A model generated the notes under the pieces. It was not told the DNA's origin, did not search any database, and worked only from the letters and a program-made list of their open reading frames with translations. Of a stretch of 36,424 bases of DNA, positions 7,068 through 15,487 are shown piece by piece; position 1 is the stretch's first letter; the number at the start of each line of letters is the position of its first letter. Made by a program: the position numbers and the translations under genes. Source of the DNA: Megamonas sp. UBA1796 (GTDB lineage Bacteria; Bacillota; Negativicutes; Selenomonadales; Selenomonadaceae); contig DCFU01000031.1 of assembly GCA_002319795.1 (NCBI GenBank), positions 1 through 36,424 of the forward strand, written 5' to 3'.

Positions 7068-8240
7068 TCAATGGTGAAAAAGACGAATATGCGTCATAGC
7101 CATGGCTATCTTATATTTGTCACAAGTTTCTATAACATTATCATCACGGATAGAACCGCCGCTTTGGGCAATGTAGCTTACACCGCTTTTATGTGCACGC
7201 TCGATGTTATCGCCAAAGGGGAAAAAAGCATCAGAACCGAGGGCTGTACCGGCAGATTTATGCAGCCAGGACATTTTTTCTTCTTTTGTGAGTATGGACG
7301 GTTTTTCGGTAAAAACCCGTTTCCAATCCTCCGTGCCAAGCAAGTCCATACATTCATCGGAAATGTAGACATCAATTGCATTGTCGCGATCCGGACGGCG
7401 TATATCTTTTTTGAAAGGCAGATGAAGTACCTTTGGATTCTGTCTGAGATACCAGACATCGGCTTTGTTTCCTGCGAGACGGGTACAGTGTACACGCGAT
7501 TGCTGCCCGGCGCCTATGCCGATTGCCTGGCCATCTTTTACATAGCATACAGAATTCGATTGTGTATATTTCAGTGTGATAAGTGCAATGAGAAGGTCAC
7601 GTTTAGCTGGAGCAGGGATATCTTTATTTTGGGTCGGAATTTCCTGCAGGCACTCTTCCGTGATTTTAATGTCATTACGTTTTTGCTCAAAGCATACGCC
7701 GAATACCTGCTTATGTTCAAGTGGCTCTGGGTCATAGGAAGGATTTATCTGTATGACGAGGTAGTTTCCCTTACGTTTGTTTTTTAATATTTCCAGAGCT
7801 GCTTCTGAGTAAGCAGGAGCAATGATGCCATCGGATACTTCGCGGGCGAGAAAGGATGCGGTCTGGGCATCACATTCATCAGAAAGCGCGACGAAATCGC
7901 CGTAGGATGACATCCGGTCAGCACCGCGTGCCCGGATGTAGGCTGTAGCAATAGGAGAAAGATCGATGCCTTCCACGAAGTATACTTGTTCTAATACAGT
8001 AGAAAGTGGAACAGCGACAGCAGCGCCTGCAGGACTGACGTGCTTAAAAGAAGCTGCTGCGGGAAGTCCGGTAGTTTCTTTTAGCTCGCGGACGAGCTGC
8101 CAGCTGTTCAGGGCATCCAGTAAATTAATATAGCCGGGTTTTCCGTTAAGAACGGTGAAAGGCAGTTCTCCCTTTTTCATAAATACTTTTGCTGGTTTTT
8201 GATTTGGATTGCAGCCATATTTTAGTTCCAGTTCATTCAT
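7068..8240 (-). CDS. purH: stand-alone AICAR transformylase (PurH C-terminal domain type)
   Basis: The protein is 390 residues from the ATG at 8240, with AAGGAGTT upstream; the open frame to 8285 runs into the riboswitch and is rejected. Segments such as LKYGCNPNQKPAKVF, VLNGKPGYINLLDALNSWQLV, AASFKHVSPAGAAVA and the ending GGSIRDDNVIETCDKY are those of the formyltransferase half of PurH. It catalyses AICAR + 10-formyl-THF to FAICAR, the penultimate step of IMP synthesis. The N-terminal IMP cyclohydrolase (MGS-like) domain is absent. This is the short clostridial-type enzyme and not a truncation, since start and ribosome site are intact. A ZTP riboswitch in its leader fits, since ZMP is its own substrate. 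Confidence 0.93.
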   Translation of the reverse strand: MNELELKYGCNPNQKPAKVFMKKGELPFTVLNGKPGYINLLDALNSWQLVRELKETTGLPAAASFKHVSPAGAAVAVPLSTVLEQVYFVEGIDLSPIATAYIRARGADRMSSYGDFVALSDECDAQTASFLAREVSDGIIAPAYSEAALEILKNKRKGNYLVIQINPSYDPEPLEHKQVFGVCFEQKRNDIKITEECLQEIPTQNKDIPAPAKRDLLIALITLKYTQSNSVCYVKDGQAIGIGAGQQSRVHCTRLAGNKADVWYLRQNPKVLHLPFKKDIRRPDRDNAIDVYISDECMDLLGTEDWKRVFTEKPSILTKEEKMSWLHKSAGTALGSDAFFPFGDNIERAHKSGVSYIAQSGGSIRDDNVIETCDKYKIAMAMTHIRLFHH

Positions 8241-8270
8241 TTTCTTAACTCCTTTATTTGATTGGAATAC

Positions 8271-8370
8271 AAAAAAAGCCCACACGTAAACAAGGCTATG
8301 CCCAGACGGTCGGCTTATTGCTGCTGTACTTCCTGTGGTCTATTCCACTTCCGTCAGTCGTACAACACTG
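8271..8370 (-). ncRNA. ZTP/ZMP riboswitch (pfl motif) with terminator
   Basis: Read on the minus strand, the leader contains CGACTGACGGAA, then the stem GTGG/CCAC, then AGGAAGTAC, enclosed by an 8-bp outer stem (TGTTGTAC with GTACAGCA). After a short linker comes GCCGACCGTCTGGGC, the conserved 3' pseudoknot element of pfl RNAs. An AGCC/GGCT stem and seven Ts (8277-8271) follow directly, an intrinsic terminator just 30 bases before the start codon. ZTP riboswitches are known to turn on purH-type genes when ZMP/ZTP accumulates. The fit of motif and downstream gene makes the call firm. Confidence 0.88.
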
Positions 8371-8375
8371 AGTTC

Positions 8376-8404
8376 AATGTATCATTGTGAAGGAATTTTG
8401 TCAA
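8376..8404 (-). promoter_or_regulatory. promoter for the riboswitch-purH transcript
   Basis: On the minus strand TTGACA (8404-8399) is followed after 17 bp by TACATT (8381-8376). The -35 is perfect and the -10 matches four of six. It lies just upstream of the riboswitch aptamer, at the right distance to start its transcription. Confidence 0.55.
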
Positions 8405-8557
8405 GAATGTATAGTTGATTTTATTTTATATATGTGCAAAAAATGAATTTTCAGGGGATTGTTTTCTTACACAATTTTATGTGATATGATATAAGAGGTT
8501 TATGAGTATAAGTTTTTATCCAATAGATACTATATAGTATATAGGGGGGATTTTGAT

Positions 8558-9520
8558 ATGTTAAAAAGTATTGCGGTGTTGACAAGTGGTGGGGACAGTC
8601 CTGGAATGAATGCAGCAGCGCGGGCTGTCGTTCGCACAGCATTGTTTGAGGGAGTACGTGTATGGGGAATCAATAATGGATATCGTGGTATGTGTGATGA
8701 TGATATATTTGAGCTGCAATCAAAAAATGTAGGAGATATCATCCAGCGTGGAGGCACTTTTTTAGGGACAGCACGCTGTAAGCGTTTTGAAACGCCAGAA
8801 GGGCGCACACTAGGATATGAGAATCTTTTAAAGCATGGGATACAGGGACTTGTTATTATTGGCGGCGATGGCAGCCTGCGCGGCGCGCAGAAGCTCAGTA
8901 CGGAGCATAATATTCCGATTGTCGGTTTACCAGGGACAATCGATAATGACGTCTGGGGTACGGATTATACGATTGGTTCGGATACAGCAGCGAATACAAT
9001 CATTGATGCTATTAACAAGCTGCGCGATACAGCTTCTGCCCATCGGCGTATCGTCGTACTTGAGGTTATGGGGCGCCGCTGTGGATGGCTTGCTATGGTT
9101 GCAGGTATTTCCGGTGGTGCTGAATATGTGCTTGTGCCAGAGGAACCATTTAATATTGATGATATTTGCCAAGGTATCAAAAAAGCATATGAAAATGGTA
9201 AACGTTATTGTTTGGTTGTAATCGCGGAAGGGGTCGGCAGTGGCATAGAAATTGGCAAACAAATTGCGGATAAGACGCAGATTGATACGCGTGTCTCGGT
9301 ACTGGGACATATCCAGCGAGGCGGCTCACCGAGTGTTGCGGATCGTGTCAAGGCAAGCCAGCTTGGCGAAAAAGCTGCTTTAGGGCTTATATCAGGCCTT
9401 TCAGATGTTGTGTTTGGCTTCAACCAGGGGAAGGTTGTCAGTATTGATTTAAATGATGCGGTAACAAATAAAAAAGAATTGGATCCGGAATATGTGCGTC
9501 TGGCAAAAATTTTAAGCTGA
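8558..9520 (+). CDS. pfkA: ATP-dependent 6-phosphofructokinase
   Basis: This 320-residue glycolytic enzyme phosphorylates fructose 6-phosphate. The N-terminal ATP site LTSGGDSPGMNAA, the GGDGSLRGA motif, the catalytic PGTIDND loop and the EVMGRRCGWLA fructose-6-phosphate segment are all present, as is GHIQRGGSPS. The glycine in GGDGS is typical of ATP- rather than PPi-dependent enzymes. The start has a strong AGGGGGG ribosome site. It is divergent from the purH-type gene and ends in a terminator that also contains a parS site. Confidence 0.96.
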   Translation: MLKSIAVLTSGGDSPGMNAAARAVVRTALFEGVRVWGINNGYRGMCDDDIFELQSKNVGDIIQRGGTFLGTARCKRFETPEGRTLGYENLLKHGIQGLVIIGGDGSLRGAQKLSTEHNIPIVGLPGTIDNDVWGTDYTIGSDTAANTIIDAINKLRDTASAHRRIVVLEVMGRRCGWLAMVAGISGGAEYVLVPEEPFNIDDICQGIKKAYENGKRYCLVVIAEGVGSGIEIGKQIADKTQIDTRVSVLGHIQRGGSPSVADRVKASQLGEKAALGLISGLSDVVFGFNQGKVVSIDLNDAVTNKKELDPEYVRLAKILS

Positions 9521-9538
9521 TGGCATAATATTCGTGTA

Positions 9539-9596
9539 AACAACAGCCGCGGAACTGTTTCACGTGAAACAATATCCGCGGCTGCTGTTATTTTTT
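9539..9596 (+). terminator. pfkA intrinsic terminator with parS as its loop
   Basis: Arms 9539-9552 and 9576-9589 pair over 14 positions with one mismatch around a GC-rich CCGCGG core, followed by a T-rich run (9588-9596). The loop region is the parS palindrome, which can itself fold, extending the hairpin. The metH stop codon (TTA at 9588-9590 on the plus strand) lies at its base, so terminator, parS and the end of the convergent gene are packed into under 60 bp. Confidence 0.8.
9556..9571. other. parS site (perfect 16-mer)
   Basis: The sequence is TGTTTCACGTGAAACA, identical to the conserved bacterial parS bound by ParB/Spo0J. It is about 4.2 kb before the parB gene. It is the loop of the pfkA terminator, so it is carried as an RNA hairpin in the pfkA transcript as well as a DNA site. 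Confidence 0.93.
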
Positions 9597-11960
9597 CACC
9601 ATTTTCTTAGCAAGATCCACCGCAACGACACCATCCGATGCATAGGCATCGGCACCTGCCGCATCGGCATATTCCTGTGTGAGAGCAGCTCCGCCAACCA
9701 TGACTTTGGCTGGACTGCCAGCCGCATGAAGTTCCTGGACAACCTTATCAATTTGTACCATGGTCGTCGTCATGAGTGCACAAAGCCCTACAATATCAGC
9801 ATTTGTTTCTATAGCCGTACGAACAATAGCTGCAGAATCTACATCCTTGCCCAGATCAATCAGCTTAAATCCACTGTTGGCAAGAAGTGCAGATACAATA
9901 TTCTTGCCCAGGTCATGTACATCACCTTTGACGGTTGCCATGACGACAGTACCTTTGTTTTGCGCTTTTTGCGCAGGCAGTAGTTCTCTGAGCTTTTGGA
10001 AGGCTTCCCGCATAACTTCCGCAGAGAGCAATACTTGCGGCAGAAATACACGCCCGGCACCAAAATCCACACCAATATCATTCATCGCTGCCGTAAGAGA
10101 CTTTTCGGTAATTTCATTGGAATCCTTGCCTTCTTTGACCGCATTTTCAATCAGAGCACCGATTCCTTCTTTTTCACCGTCAATTACAGCGGCCTTGATA
10201 GCAGATAAAGTATCCATAGCAATTATTTTAGCGGTTGCGGCTTTCTTGGGCACATTTTGATTTACCTCATTACGGCTGTAAGCGCGTCCATTTGGATCTC
10301 GGCCTAATAGTGCAGCGCTTGCAGACAGAGTCGCCTGCATAGAATCATCGTAAGGATTCATAATAGGAGCATCCAGGCCGGCAGCCAGACACATTGCAAA
10401 AAAATTACTGTTGATGAGAGGCCGGTTGGGCAGGCCGTATGAAATATTGCTGAGTCCCATAGTGCTGGGATAGCCAAATACTTCACGATAAAGCTGCAAG
10501 GTATGGAGCGTTTCTTTGCACGCATCCGTATCTGCGGCAATTGTCATTACGAGCGCGTCCAAAAGAAAGTCTCCATCTTGTAGGCCGGTTTTTTTGGCTG
10601 CTTTTAAAATATCTTTTATAGTATCGCATCGAGCCTCTGCTGTTTTTGGAACACCTTCCTCGGTGATCGGCAGGCACAGGATAGCTGCACCGTACTTTTT
10701 AGCCAACGGCAGAAAAGACGCCAGGCGTTCCGGTTCGGCACTTACAGAATTGATGAGTGCGCGTCCGGGATAAGCACGCAGTCCGGCTTCAAGAGCGGCG
10801 GCATCACTTGTATCAATTACCAGCGGGGTATCTGAAATCTGTGATATTTCGATGATTGCCTGTTTCATGGCAGCAGTCTGGTCAATGCCGCCAACGCCCA
10901 TATTGACATCAAGTAAGTTGGCGCCTGCGCGTGTCTGGTCGATCGCTTCTTTTTTTACAGACAGCAATGAGCCGTCTTTGATTTCGGCAGCAAGTTTTTT
11001 GCGTCCGGTTGGATTAATACGTTCACCAATCAGTACAGTAGCGAGGTCCCTGTCGATACAGACAGTTTTGCTGCGACTGGTGAGCCAGAGACCTGTTCTT
11101 TTTGCCTGGTGTTCGGGTTCCATGGTTTGCGAGGCGGCCTTGGCAATTGCCGTGATGTGTGCAGGCGTAGTGCCACAACATCCGCCGATATAGCTGGCTC
11201 CGGCTTCGATAAGCTTTGGTGCCCAATAACCGAAATCCTCTGGTGTCATTGGAAAAACAGTTTGTCCGTTTTCTAAATAGGGCATGCCAGCATTTGGCTG
11301 TACGCTGATAGGTTTGTTTGTATTTTCCGCCAGTGTTTTTACAATGGGGAGCAACTGTTCAGGTCCCAGGGAACAGTTTACACCGATGATATCAGCACCT
11401 AAAGCGTCCAGCGTAATAGCTGCCGTTTGTGGATCTGTGCCTGTTACCGTACGCCCGTCTTCACTGTAAGAAAGCTGGCAAATTACAGGCAGATGGCATA
11501 CTTCTTTTGCCGCCAGCAGGGCGGCACGCATTTCCTGGATATCAATCGAGGTTTCGATAATGAGATAATCTGCTCCGGCCCCAGCGAGAGCAGCTGCCTG
11601 TTCATGGTAAGCATCATAGGCTGTTTCAAAATCAAGATCCCCCAAAGGCTTTATGAATCGACCGGTTGGGCCCATGGAGCCTGCAACTTTTGCGCTGTTC
11701 TGGGCAGCTTTTTTTGCTGCTTTGACAGCAGCCTGGTTAATTTTTACTGTTTGGTCGGCAAGTCCATAATGTGCCAGTTTTAATGAGGTGGCGCCAAAAG
11801 TATTTGTTTCTATTATAGTTGCTCCGGCCTCAATATAAGCACGATGAACAGCCTCAATCATTTCAGGCTGCTCAATATTGATGAGCTCCGGGCAGGCACC
11901 AGGTTTGAGTCCCGCAGCTTGCAGCATAGTACCTGTGGCACCGTCGAAAATATGTATCAT
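9588..11960 (-). CDS. metH: cobalamin-dependent methionine synthase, catalytic part without reactivation domain
   Basis: The protein is 790 residues, compared with about 1,200 for full-length MetH. The homocysteine methyltransferase domain (about 1-290) has the zinc ligands in GVNC (about 195) and GGCCGTTPAH (about 265). The folate-binding domain (about 310-560) has LIGERINPTGRK, LLDVNMGV and VIDTSDAAALEAGL. The cobalamin module (about 590-790) has the cap helices and DVHDLGKNI, whose His ligates cobalt in the DxHxxG motif. The C-terminal AdoMet reactivation domain is missing but is encoded by the gene just upstream. Its ribosome site AAGGAGAAG is clear. It probably shares a transcript with that gene, 148 bp away. 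Confidence 0.94.
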   Translation of the reverse strand: MIHIFDGATGTMLQAAGLKPGACPELINIEQPEMIEAVHRAYIEAGATIIETNTFGATSLKLAHYGLADQTVKINQAAVKAAKKAAQNSAKVAGSMGPTGRFIKPLGDLDFETAYDAYHEQAAALAGAGADYLIIETSIDIQEMRAALLAAKEVCHLPVICQLSYSEDGRTVTGTDPQTAAITLDALGADIIGVNCSLGPEQLLPIVKTLAENTNKPISVQPNAGMPYLENGQTVFPMTPEDFGYWAPKLIEAGASYIGGCCGTTPAHITAIAKAASQTMEPEHQAKRTGLWLTSRSKTVCIDRDLATVLIGERINPTGRKKLAAEIKDGSLLSVKKEAIDQTRAGANLLDVNMGVGGIDQTAAMKQAIIEISQISDTPLVIDTSDAAALEAGLRAYPGRALINSVSAEPERLASFLPLAKKYGAAILCLPITEEGVPKTAEARCDTIKDILKAAKKTGLQDGDFLLDALVMTIAADTDACKETLHTLQLYREVFGYPSTMGLSNISYGLPNRPLINSNFFAMCLAAGLDAPIMNPYDDSMQATLSASAALLGRDPNGRAYSRNEVNQNVPKKAATAKIIAMDTLSAIKAAVIDGEKEGIGALIENAVKEGKDSNEITEKSLTAAMNDIGVDFGAGRVFLPQVLLSAEVMREAFQKLRELLPAQKAQNKGTVVMATVKGDVHDLGKNIVSALLANSGFKLIDLGKDVDSAAIVRTAIETNADIVGLCALMTTTMVQIDKVVQELHAAGSPAKVMVGGAALTQEYADAAGADAYASDGVVAVDLAKKMVKK

Positions 11961-12108
11961 AGGAAGCTTCTCCTTTTTTATCGGTTTATCATACTATAAC
12001 AAATAATGTTCTGCATAGCTATTAAAAATAAGCGACAGATATTATTTTAAAAAAACTTAATCTATACTAAACCAGTATACTTAATAAGGGAAAGATGCGC
12101 AAGAAAAT

Positions 12109-12777
12109 TTATTTATAGCGGGACAGGCAGTCTTTCTTATTGCAGGCAGCACAGCCATGAGGCAAATCTTTTCGGCAGTCGGGATTTTCACGTATCAGCC
12201 CGATAATAGCTGTGATGGATTTCCTTGGTATAAGCATCATCGATTCAGTCAGGGATATACCAATCGTGGTGGCCTGACTCAATCGTATAAGCTCCGGCTG
12301 CTGCTCAATTGGCCAGTCTCCATAGCCGGGGCTGAAGCGCCAGCGCATGTTATATCCCTGTGCCTCAGCTTTTGGCTGAATGGTTTTCTCCATGGCGTCG
12401 GCGATTTGTTCTACAGCGGTTGTAGCAGCTGCATCAAGCAGCATAGAAAATGCATAATGGCCCTCGTTAAAATGTTTTGTTACGGTGTTTTCGATATCCT
12501 CACCGACCGTGACTGCAAGAAGTATCACCTTCTCAGCTCCGGCTAAATGAAAACCAATTTTTCCGCCTTTTATTGTGAAAGACGGCTTGCCCAATACAAT
12601 TTGATTTTTGGCATCATAATCGTAGATTTGCCAGATTCCTTGCGGTTTGGCAAGGAGTCTGGCTTCCAGACAGGCACTGGCAATCATGTCTTCATCGAAA
12701 GTTGCCTTCATGAGTCCAGCGTACCGTCGTGTTTCTTTTTGATTGATTTCCAGTAATGGAGCATTATATACAGGCAT
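12109..12777 (-). CDS. methionine synthase reactivation domain protein (AdoMet-binding)
   Basis: This 222-residue protein corresponds to the C-terminal activation domain of MetH expressed alone. The segment RWRFSPGYGDWPIEQQ corresponds to the AdoMet-binding RxxxGY motif of that domain, and the following helices (ESMMLIPRKSITAIIGL) match the same fold. The role is reductive remethylation of the inactive cob(II)alamin form of MetH with AdoMet. A Cys cluster at the end (CAACNKKDC) recurs in such stand-alone proteins and could bind metal. A GGGAG ribosome site precedes the ATG. It is the first gene of the metH unit; a parS site lies directly upstream. Confidence 0.9.
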   Translation of the reverse strand: MPVYNAPLLEINQKETRRYAGLMKATFDEDMIASACLEARLLAKPQGIWQIYDYDAKNQIVLGKPSFTIKGGKIGFHLAGAEKVILLAVTVGEDIENTVTKHFNEGHYAFSMLLDAAATTAVEQIADAMEKTIQPKAEAQGYNMRWRFSPGYGDWPIEQQPELIRLSQATTIGISLTESMMLIPRKSITAIIGLIRENPDCRKDLPHGCAACNKKDCLSRYK

Positions 12778-12800
12778 GCTAAACTCCCTTCATGCAAAAA

Positions 12801-12816
12801 AGTTTCACGTGAAACA
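12801..12816. other. parS site (15 of 16)
   Basis: The sequence AGTTTCACGTGAAACA keeps the full 14-bp palindromic core and differs from the ideal parS only in the first base. It lies in the divergent region between the methionine synthase activation gene and parA, about 200 bp before the parA start, so ParB bound here could affect both promoters. Confidence 0.88.
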
Positions 12817-13001
12817 TAAAAAATATCCGTATGACTTATTTTATCATAAAATCTTGTTCTTCTCTGTATATTTTGTTATGCTTATTTAATAATATAAGAA
12901 ATACAACCCAAATATTTGACCGTATGCAGGAATATAAAATTACGTTGTGGAATTTAGAACAGAGATACGTGTTGGATGAAAAGAAAGACGGTGAACGGAT
13001 T

Positions 13002-13760
13002 TTGGCAAAAATTATTGCGGTGGCCAATCAAAAGGGTGGGGTGGGAAAGACCACAACATCAGTGAATCTTGGTGCATGCCTGGCAGCACAAGGGAAAAAA
13101 GTGCTTTTAGCTGATATGGACCCGCAAGGGAATGCAACAAGCGGTTATGGAATTGATAAAGCAGATTTAGTGACAACAATTTATCATGTCATTATTGATG
13201 GAGAGGACATTCATAAGGCTATTTATTCGACAGAGTATGGGGTGGATTTATTGCCTTCAAATATTGACCTTGCCGGTGCAGAGGTCGAGCTTGTTACAGC
13301 AGATTTACGGGAAATTCGTTTACAAAAAGCACTGGATAAAATCCGCGATGCGTATGATTATATTCTTATTGATTGTCCACCATCGGTCGGGTTACTTACA
13401 CTCAATGCTTTTACGGCAGCGGACAGTTTGTTAATTCCCATACAATGCGAATTTTATGCTTTAGAAGGAGTTTCAAGATTATTGCAAACGGTTGAGCTTG
13501 TACAAAATAAATTAAATCCGGATTTAGATATTGAAGGTATATTACTTACGATGTATGATTCTCGTACCAAACTATCGGAACAGGTAGCTGATGAAGTACG
13601 TAAATTTTTCAAGGAAAAGGTTTATCAGACGATGATACCGCGTACGGTTCGTTTAAGTGAAGCTCCTTCCTATGGACAACCAATATTGTTCTATGATGAG
13701 CATTCTAAAGGTGCAGAGGTTTACATAGAACTTGCAAGCGAGGTGATTTCACATGAGTAA
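13002..13760 (+). CDS. parA: chromosome partitioning ATPase ParA (Soj)
   Basis: From the TTG at 13002 the product is 252 residues, the normal length for Soj. It begins MAKIIAVANQKGGVGKTTT with the deviant Walker A motif of ParA ATPases, followed by LLADMDPQGNATSG and the DYILIDCPPS Walker B. The C-terminal segment VPRT-like (MIPRTVRLSEAPSYGQPI) is diagnostic of chromosomal ParA. The frame is open back to 12831, but that would add 57 unrelated residues across the promoter, so the TTG is preferred, with GGTGA about 10 bases upstream. It overlaps parB by 8 bp. It works with ParB-parS in origin segregation and control of DnaA. Confidence 0.95.
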   Translation: MAKIIAVANQKGGVGKTTTSVNLGACLAAQGKKVLLADMDPQGNATSGYGIDKADLVTTIYHVIIDGEDIHKAIYSTEYGVDLLPSNIDLAGAEVELVTADLREIRLQKALDKIRDAYDYILIDCPPSVGLLTLNAFTAADSLLIPIQCEFYALEGVSRLLQTVELVQNKLNPDLDIEGILLTMYDSRTKLSEQVADEVRKFFKEKVYQTMIPRTVRLSEAPSYGQPILFYDEHSKGAEVYIELASEVISHE

Positions 13761-14703
13761 GCAAGTGCATGGACTAGGAAAGGGACTTGGAGCGTTATTG
13801 GATAATCCGTCTTTTGCTGCGGATAAAAGCAAAATATTGGAGATCTCGCTTGGATTGATACAGGCAAATCGATATCAGCCTCGTACAGAATTTGACGAAA
13901 AATCACTTGAGGAGCTTAAGGATTCTATTCAGCAATATGGAGTGCTGCAACCTCTTCTTGTACGTAAGCTTGCACAGGGATATGAGCTTATTGCCGGTGA
14001 ACGTCGCTTTCGCGCCGCTAAACTGGCAGGCCTTAAGACGGTTCCGGCCATTATTCGGGAATACTCCGATGCACAGGTTACAGAGGTAGCACTCATTGAG
14101 AATTTGCAGCGAGAAAACCTAAATGCAATCGAGGAAGCCAAGGCATATGAAAATTTGCTCAAAAATTTTGGACTGACACAAGAGCTGACGGCTCAAAAGG
14201 TTGGACGTAGCCGTTCACATATTGCAAATTTTTTACGACTTTTGAATCTCAGCCCGCGCGTACAGGCATATGTGGCCGATGGCAGTATCTCTATGGGACA
14301 GGCTAAACCCCTCTTGACCATAACAGATGAGGAGCTGCAATTTGAATTAGCAGATCATATAATTACTGAGGAATTGTCAGCACGCAAGGTAGAGTCTTTG
14401 GTGAAACGCCTGCAAACAGAACCGGATTATTTTGAAAAGAGAGAAAAACAGGCAGTACCTGTAGAAAGAAAAAAAGATGTTTTTGTATCAGAAGCTGAAA
14501 ACCAATTAAAAATGTTATTTGGTACACAGGTAAAAATTTATCCCGGCAAGAAAAAAAGCAAAATTGAAATTGAGTTCTATACAGCAGAGGATCTGGACAG
14601 GATTATTGAAACGCTGACACAGAAGAAAATGGATATGGTTGAAAAAAAGAAAAAAATGTTGCGGGAGGTTTCTTTATCGCCAACACAAAAATTTTCTGTA
14701 TGA
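13753..14703 (+). CDS. parB: chromosome partitioning protein ParB (Spo0J), CTP-dependent parS clamp
   Basis: The protein is 316 residues. The N-terminal GLGKGLGALL peptide contacts ParA. The ParB/Srx CTPase domain carries GERRFRAAKLAG, and LIENLQRENLNAIEEA follows. The central helix-turn-helix (LTAQKVGRSRSHIANFLRLL) recognises parS. The C-terminal part, rich in Lys and Glu, is the dimerisation end. Three parS sites lie within 5.2 kb, one of them 7 bp after its stop codon. Translation is coupled to parA by an 8-bp overlap. Confidence 0.96.
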   Translation: MSKQVHGLGKGLGALLDNPSFAADKSKILEISLGLIQANRYQPRTEFDEKSLEELKDSIQQYGVLQPLLVRKLAQGYELIAGERRFRAAKLAGLKTVPAIIREYSDAQVTEVALIENLQRENLNAIEEAKAYENLLKNFGLTQELTAQKVGRSRSHIANFLRLLNLSPRVQAYVADGSISMGQAKPLLTITDEELQFELADHIITEELSARKVESLVKRLQTEPDYFEKREKQAVPVERKKDVFVSEAENQLKMLFGTQVKIYPGKKKSKIEIEFYTAEDLDRIIETLTQKKMDMVEKKKKMLREVSLSPTQKFSV

Positions 14704-14709
14704 TATAGG

Positions 14710-14725
14710 TGTTTCACGTGAAACA
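14710..14725. other. parS site (perfect 16-mer)
   Basis: The sequence TGTTTCACGTGAAACA starts 7 bp after the parB stop and about 60 bp before the next gene. With the site at 12801 it brackets the parA-parB operon, so ParB loading could spread over its own genes. Confidence 0.93.
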
Positions 14726-14787
14726 AATATAGGAAAAAATAGAGGTCTGTATGATAGCAGCCTGTTCTATGAGGAGGGATGTTTTAC

Positions 14788-15468
14788 GTGAAGGGTGCTA
14801 TGGTAAATTTCATAGCAATTATTATTGGTTCTGGCATAGGCCTTTTGCTTCGAATGGGAATTTCTGAGAGCTGCAAAAATATCATTATGCAGGCAATGGG
14901 TTTAGCTGTGCTGCTCATTGGTATCAAGATGGCTTTGGCAAGCCAGAACAGCCTGATTATTGTTTTAAGCCTGGCTATTGGTGCAACGATTGGGGAGCTG
15001 GTAGATCTTGAAGGAAGATTGAATGCCTTTGGAATGCTGTTGACCCGTATGATTGGCTCGCGTTTTGGAGATGTAGGCAAAGGATTTGTAACGGCATCGC
15101 TCGTCTATTGTATTGGAGCTATGGCAATCATAGGAAGTATACAGGAAGGACTCACAGGCGATGCGTCCATTATTTATGCAAAATCTCTGATTGACGGTAC
15201 GATATCGGTGATTTTTACTGCTTCGATGGGGATTGGGGTTATGCTGGCAGCGGTACCGGTGCTTCTTTATCAGGGAGCTATTACACTGGCAGCTGCAGCC
15301 TTGCAAAATCTTGTTACGGATTCAATGTTGGCGGAAATCAGCGGCACAGGGGGTGTGCTTATTATTGCGATTTCTTTAACAATGTTGAAAATTATAAGAA
15401 TCAAATTGGCAAATCTTTTACCCAGCTTACCATTGGCAATTTTTTTAGTATGGTTGGGATGGTTTTAA
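14788..15468 (+). CDS. DUF554 membrane protein
   Basis: The protein is 226 residues with about six to seven membrane segments and belongs to the DUF554 family. The pattern includes NFIAIIIGSGIGLLL at the start, AIGATIGELVDLEGRL, and the YCIGAMAIIGSIQEGLTGD loop that marks the family. The function is unknown. I prefer the GTG at 14788: the strong site GAGGAGGG (14771-14778) ends 9 bases before it, whereas the ATG at 14779 directly abuts that site. DUF554 genes next to parB are common in anaerobic Firmicutes. The next gene follows after 19 bp. Confidence 0.88.
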   Translation: MKGAMVNFIAIIIGSGIGLLLRMGISESCKNIIMQAMGLAVLLIGIKMALASQNSLIIVLSLAIGATIGELVDLEGRLNAFGMLLTRMIGSRFGDVGKGFVTASLVYCIGAMAIIGSIQEGLTGDASIIYAKSLIDGTISVIFTASMGIGVMLAAVPVLLYQGAITLAAAALQNLVTDSMLAEISGTGGVLIIAISLTMLKIIRIKLANLLPSLPLAIFLVWLGWF

Positions 15469-15487
15469 AAAGGAGAAATGAATTTTC

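Noticed and set aside
7071..7787. A 238-codon plus-strand frame opposite the AICAR transformylase gene
   Set aside because: It is antisense to a clearly conserved enzyme and lacks a ribosome site or family resemblance.
12831..13001. N-terminal extension of the ParA reading frame
   Set aside because: The 57 extra residues do not resemble any ParA, and the known N terminus (AKIIAVANQKGG) begins exactly at the TTG at 13002.
14780..14795. A parS-like GTTTTACGTGAAG at the start of the DUF554 gene
   Set aside because: It differs from parS at four of 16 positions and has lost the palindrome; the match to the central ACGTGAA is probably chance next to the real site at 14710.
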